A DNA stretch of 8,356 nt, taken from contig CALJUZ010000172.1 of NCBI GenBank assembly GCA_937975235.1, positions 1 through 8,356 on the forward strand, given 5' to 3'. The DNA comes from CALJUZ01 sp003387805. Its GTDB lineage: Bacteria > Bacillota > Limnochordia > Limnochordales > ZCTH02-B6. Both the position numbers and the translations under genes were made by a program. The notes under the pieces were generated by a model. It was not told where the DNA came from, did no database searches, and saw only the letters and a list, made by a program, of their open reading frames with translations. This document shows positions 6,330 to 8,356 of this stretch, in pieces; within the stretch, counting starts at the first letter, position 1, and the number at the start of each line of letters is the position of its first letter.

Positions 6330-6367
6330 CTTTGAGCGGCCGCACGGAGCGTATGATATACTCAAAG
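6330..6367. promoter_or_regulatory. Inverted repeat CTTTGAG ... CTCAAAG around the plus-strand promoter (candidate operator)
   Basis: CTTTGAG (6330-6336) and CTCAAAG (6361-6367) are perfect 7-bp inverted half-sites 31 bp apart centre to centre, about three helical turns. The left arm lies in the -35 zone and the right arm overlaps the last two bases of the -10. Such placement suits a repressor or activator binding site. It could also be chance. Confidence 0.4.
6354..6362 (+). promoter_or_regulatory. Extended -10 promoter of the YwhD-like gene
   Basis: TGATATACT gives TGn plus TATACT (5/6 match to TATAAT). A weak TTGAGC at 6332-6337 would give a 19-bp spacer. The predicted transcription start is about 6369, leaving a leader of about 41 bases. 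Confidence 0.6.
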
Positions 6368-6393
6368 ACGCATCACCTTCGCTTCTTTCAATT

Positions 6394-6403
6394 GAAGGAG
6401 GAA
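6394..6403 (+). promoter_or_regulatory. Ribosome binding site of the YwhD-like gene
   Basis: GAAGGAGGAA lies 6 bases before ATG 6410 and decides the start against longer in-frame possibilities. The GAAGG can pair with CCTTC at 6376-6380, a possible but weak occluding hairpin. Confidence 0.85.
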
Positions 6404-6409
6404 TCAACC

Positions 6410-6949
6410 ATGGCCAGAGTTCGCAGGGGCCAGCCGGACCCGTCCTGCTACGACGAACAGCAGCAAGAGGGCCAGCTGCCCATCGTGTCGGGCGACAACG
6501 AGTACGGCGGCCGCGGCGCGAAGCTGACGGCCATCGTCGTCGACGGCCGGCGGGCCTGGTTTGACGAAGCGGCGCTGCACGGCCGCACGGCGCTGGAGCA
6601 GTCGGTCACATGGGTCAAGAGCCCCGAGGAAGTGCCGGCCGGGCGGACCGTCAACCCCGTCTGGGTCTACATCCGCCCCGCGGGCGGCGGCCGGTTCCGC
6701 TACTACGGGCTCGTGGCCGTGTCGATGATCATCGACGAAGAAAACGGCGTCGGCTACAAAAACCTGGCCGAGCACGTCAACCAGCTGTCCAAAGCCATGA
6801 ACGGCGCCGTGGACGTCTCGGCCCTGGACGAGCAGGGCCTCGCGGCGCTGCGCACGGCGCTGAGCCAGTATCCGGAAGTTTTGGCCAACTCGTCCGACGA
6901 ATTGAAGCAGGCCATCGGGCTGGAAGTTTCTGCCGGGGCCGACGTGTAG
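6410..6949 (+). CDS. ywhD: YwhD-like conserved protein of unknown function
   Basis: This is a 179-residue soluble protein without signal peptide or membrane segment. From memory it resembles the Bacillota YwhD family; I recognise the order of conserved pieces rather than any catalytic motif. These are GGRGAKLTAIVVDG (33-46), DEAALHGRTALE (52-63), EEVPAGRTVNPVWVYIR (73-89), YYGLVAVSMIIDEE (98-111), GYKNLAEHVNQLSKAMNG (115-132) and SSDELKQAIG (161-170). No biochemical function is known to me for the family. The N-terminal 25 residues are polar and probably flexible. The start is set by a strong ribosome binding site, and an extended -10 promoter lies 48 bases upstream. It is the first plus-strand gene, 76 bp ahead of the terpene synthase, and could be co-transcribed with it. 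Coding is certain; the family name is moderately sure. Confidence 0.8.
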   Translation: MARVRRGQPDPSCYDEQQQEGQLPIVSGDNEYGGRGAKLTAIVVDGRRAWFDEAALHGRTALEQSVTWVKSPEEVPAGRTVNPVWVYIRPAGGGRFRYYGLVAVSMIIDEENGVGYKNLAEHVNQLSKAMNGAVDVSALDEQGLAALRTALSQYPEVLANSSDELKQAIGLEVSAGADV

Positions 6950-6967
6950 TCCCGGCTGCTCCGGGAC
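6949..6967 (+). terminator. GC-rich hairpin at the YwhD-like stop codon (weak terminator or attenuator candidate)
   Basis: GTCCCGG (6949-6955) and CCGGGAC (6961-6967) pair perfectly around the loop CTGCT. The stem begins with the last base of the TAG stop. No T tract follows, so termination would be partial at best. The remainder of the 76-bp gap is GC-rich and shows no promoter. Confidence 0.3.
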
Positions 6968-7025
6968 CGGACGCGGCGCCTCGGCCCGCGGGCGGCCGCG
7001 AGGTTTTGCGGGCAAGCTATCCCCG

Positions 7026-8312
7026 ATGACTCTCGGCCACTCGCTCTTGTCCAGTTGCATGAAGGCCGTATACGCCCGGCGCATCGCCCGCGACGTGCTG
7101 CCGAAGGCGGCCGCGGAGCTGGCGCGGTGGCGGCGTTTTGTCGAGGCCATCCCCAACCCGGAGCTCCGGCGGCAAGCCCGGGCCAGCATCACGAAGAAGC
7201 GGTTCCACGCCGAGGGCGGCAGCGTGTACGCCGCCCTCGCGCCGCAGTGGCTGGACACGCTGGTCCCGCTCATCGTGGCTCTGCAGACGATTTCCGACTA
7301 CCTGGACAACTTGTGCGACCGCAGCGTCTCGCTGAACGAAGCGGACTTCCGCACGCTGCACCGGGCGATGCTGGACGCCGTGGACGGCTCGGCGCCGGGC
7401 AGGCTGAACTGCTCGGAACCGAGGGCGGTGGACGGTGCGGCGCCGCACGCGGGGGGCGCCCCGGCTCCGGCCACGGTGGACGGTGCGGCGCGTGCGGGGG
7501 ACGCCCCGCCGCCGGGCGCCGCTCCTTATGCCGGATTGGCCGCCACCGCCGTTTCGGCCGGCTCCAGCTACTACTCCCTGCATCCCAACAAAGACGACGG
7601 CGGCTACCTGGCCGCCCTGGTGGCCCAATGCCGCCGCTGCACCGCCCGGCTGCCGGCCTACGCCGTGGTGCGGCCCTACGTGCGGCGGCTCGTAGGCCTC
7701 TACAACGACCTCCAAGTCTACAAACACGGCCCCCTCGCCGGGCGGGTGCCGGCCCTGGAACGGTGGTTCGCCGGCCAAACGGCGGCGGGCGGCCAGCGGA
7801 CCGCGGACGAGCCTTGGCGTCCCGTCCTCACCACGCATTTACACTGGTGGGAATTCGCCGCCGCGGCCGGTTCCACGCTGGGCGTGTTCGCCCTGTTCAC
7901 CGCCGCCACCAACCCAAACCTGACCGCGTCCGACGCCGAACGCATCGTCGATGCGTACTTCCCGTGGATTTGCGGCTTGCACATTTTGCTCGATTACTTG
8001 ATCGACCAGGAAGAGGACGCCGCCGGCGGCGATTTGAACCTCGTCAGCTTCTACCCCGACGGCGCCGCCATGCGGCGGCGGCTGACCATGTTTGTCCGGG
8101 AGGCGCGCCGGCGCGCGCGGACGCTGCCTGACGCGGCCTTTCACACCAGCATCGTCCAGGGCCTGCCCGGTTTGTACCTGTCCGACGCCAAAGTGCACCG
8201 GCAGCGAATGGAGCGGCTCGCGCTGAGGCTGCTGCAAGCCGGCGGCCCGGCCAGCTTCGCCTACTACCTCTGGTGCCGCTGGCGCCGTTTTGCGCACACG
8301 GCCGACGCGTGA
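7026..8312 (+). CDS. ytpB: YtpB-type tetraprenyl-beta-curcumene synthase (DUF2600, large terpene synthase)
   Basis: In Bacillus subtilis this family converts all-E-heptaprenyl diphosphate (C35) to tetraprenyl-beta-curcumene, which a squalene-hopene-like cyclase then turns into sesquarterpenes linked to membranes and spores. Family landmarks are excellent: FHAEGGSVYA (60-69), QTISDYLDNLCDRS (87-100, first Asp-rich motif), DDGGYLAALV (190-199), YNDLQVYKH (226-234), WWEFAAAAGSTLGVF (274-288), then HILLDYLIDQEED (319-331, second Asp-rich motif) and GGDLNL (334-339), and GLYLSDAKV (382-390). At 428 residues it is about 60 longer than B. subtilis YtpB. Most of the excess is an Ala/Gly/Pro-rich insertion (about 119-172) built from 48-bp repeats, plus a loop at about 250-266. 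The ATG at 7026 lacks a clear ribosome binding site, and Met12 (7059) lies nearer the usual family start. The partner cyclase and heptaprenyl synthase genes are not in the window. Confidence 0.93.
   Translation: MTLGHSLLSSCMKAVYARRIARDVLPKAAAELARWRRFVEAIPNPELRRQARASITKKRFHAEGGSVYAALAPQWLDTLVPLIVALQTISDYLDNLCDRSVSLNEADFRTLHRAMLDAVDGSAPGRLNCSEPRAVDGAAPHAGGAPAPATVDGAARAGDAPPPGAAPYAGLAATAVSAGSSYYSLHPNKDDGGYLAALVAQCRRCTARLPAYAVVRPYVRRLVGLYNDLQVYKHGPLAGRVPALERWFAGQTAAGGQRTADEPWRPVLTTHLHWWEFAAAAGSTLGVFALFTAATNPNLTASDAERIVDAYFPWICGLHILLDYLIDQEEDAAGGDLNLVSFYPDGAAMRRRLTMFVREARRRARTLPDAAFHTSIVQGLPGLYLSDAKVHRQRMERLALRLLQAGGPASFAYYLWCRWRRFAHTADA
7380..7523 (+). repeat. Three 48-bp in-frame tandem repeat units inside the terpene synthase
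   Basis: Units begin at 7380, 7428 and 7476, each opening with GTGGACGG followed closely by CGGCGC. Units 2 and 3 share their first 16 bases exactly and, after a 3-base shift, much of the rest; unit 1 is degenerate after base 17. Each encodes 16 residues starting Val-Asp-Gly (at residues 119, 135 and 151) and rich in Ala, Gly and Pro. The period is a multiple of three, so copies can be gained without breaking the gene. Confidence 0.75.
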
Positions 8313-8356
8313 GGAGTCCGGCCGCTGCCCCCCTCCTCGCAGCAGCGAAACGCCGC

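Noticed and set aside
6121..6345. An N-terminal extension of the kinase of up to 75 residues.
   Set aside because: It would be Arg/Pro/Ala-rich low complexity without a ribosome binding site and would run across the extended -10 promoter and the tandem duplication.
6089..6409. An upstream extension of the YwhD-like protein.
   Set aside because: The ideal ribosome binding site at 6394-6403 and the promoter at 6354-6362 fix the start at 6410; the extension is composition-driven.
8311..8338. GAGGAG and CTCCTC inverted repeat at the terpene synthase stop as a terminator.
   Set aside because: Only 6 bp of stem with a 16-base loop and no T tract; the window ends too soon to judge. GAGGAG might equally be a ribosome binding site for a gene beyond the window.

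Overview
The window is very GC-rich and fully coding on both sides of a single divergent gap. It most likely comes from a high-GC, possibly thermophilic, member of the Bacillota (Firmicutes). The evidence is the strong AAGGAGG-type ribosome binding sites, a YwhD-like protein, and a YtpB/DUF2600 terpene synthase, both of which are families I know mainly from Bacillota. Codon choice is extreme: the minus-strand genes avoid TTA, CTA and TCA. I cannot name the genus from the sequence.

Layout. Five genes run on the minus strand from about 6120 leftward: a seven-TM sensor histidine kinase (4681-6120), its NarL/DevR-type response regulator (3904-4593), a two-cassette ABC-F ATPase with a coiled-coil tail (1687-3744), a solitary ParA-family ATPase (640-1539), and the N-terminal third of a tryptophanase/tyrosine phenol-lyase family enzyme that runs off the left edge (1-553). 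Two genes run on the plus strand: a YwhD-like protein (6410-6949) and a YtpB-type C35 terpene synthase (7026-8312). The divergent gap (6121-6409) holds two oppositely directed extended -10 promoters and a GC-rich tandem duplication.

How the genes may work together. The kinase and regulator are an evident pair: same strand, 87 bp apart, HisKA_3 kinase with a LuxR-HTH regulator. The ABC-F gene follows 159 bp later with no visible terminator and a weak ribosome binding site, so it may be read from the same transcript. That would make a membrane-stress or antibiotic-type signal controlling a ribosome-acting ATPase, which is inference. ParA and the lyase follow at short gaps but have no obvious functional tie to the rest. 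The terpene synthase would act on heptaprenyl diphosphate to make membrane sesquarterpenes; its partner cyclase is not in the window.

What stands out is not a new gene system but a repeated architectural quirk. Gaps next to several genes, and the inside of the terpene synthase, carry imperfect near-tandem duplications of about 12 to 48 bp, each of a different sequence. They often overlap a stop codon. I saw no tRNA, rRNA, CRISPR, insertion sequence or defence system, and no canonical hairpin-plus-T-tract terminator.
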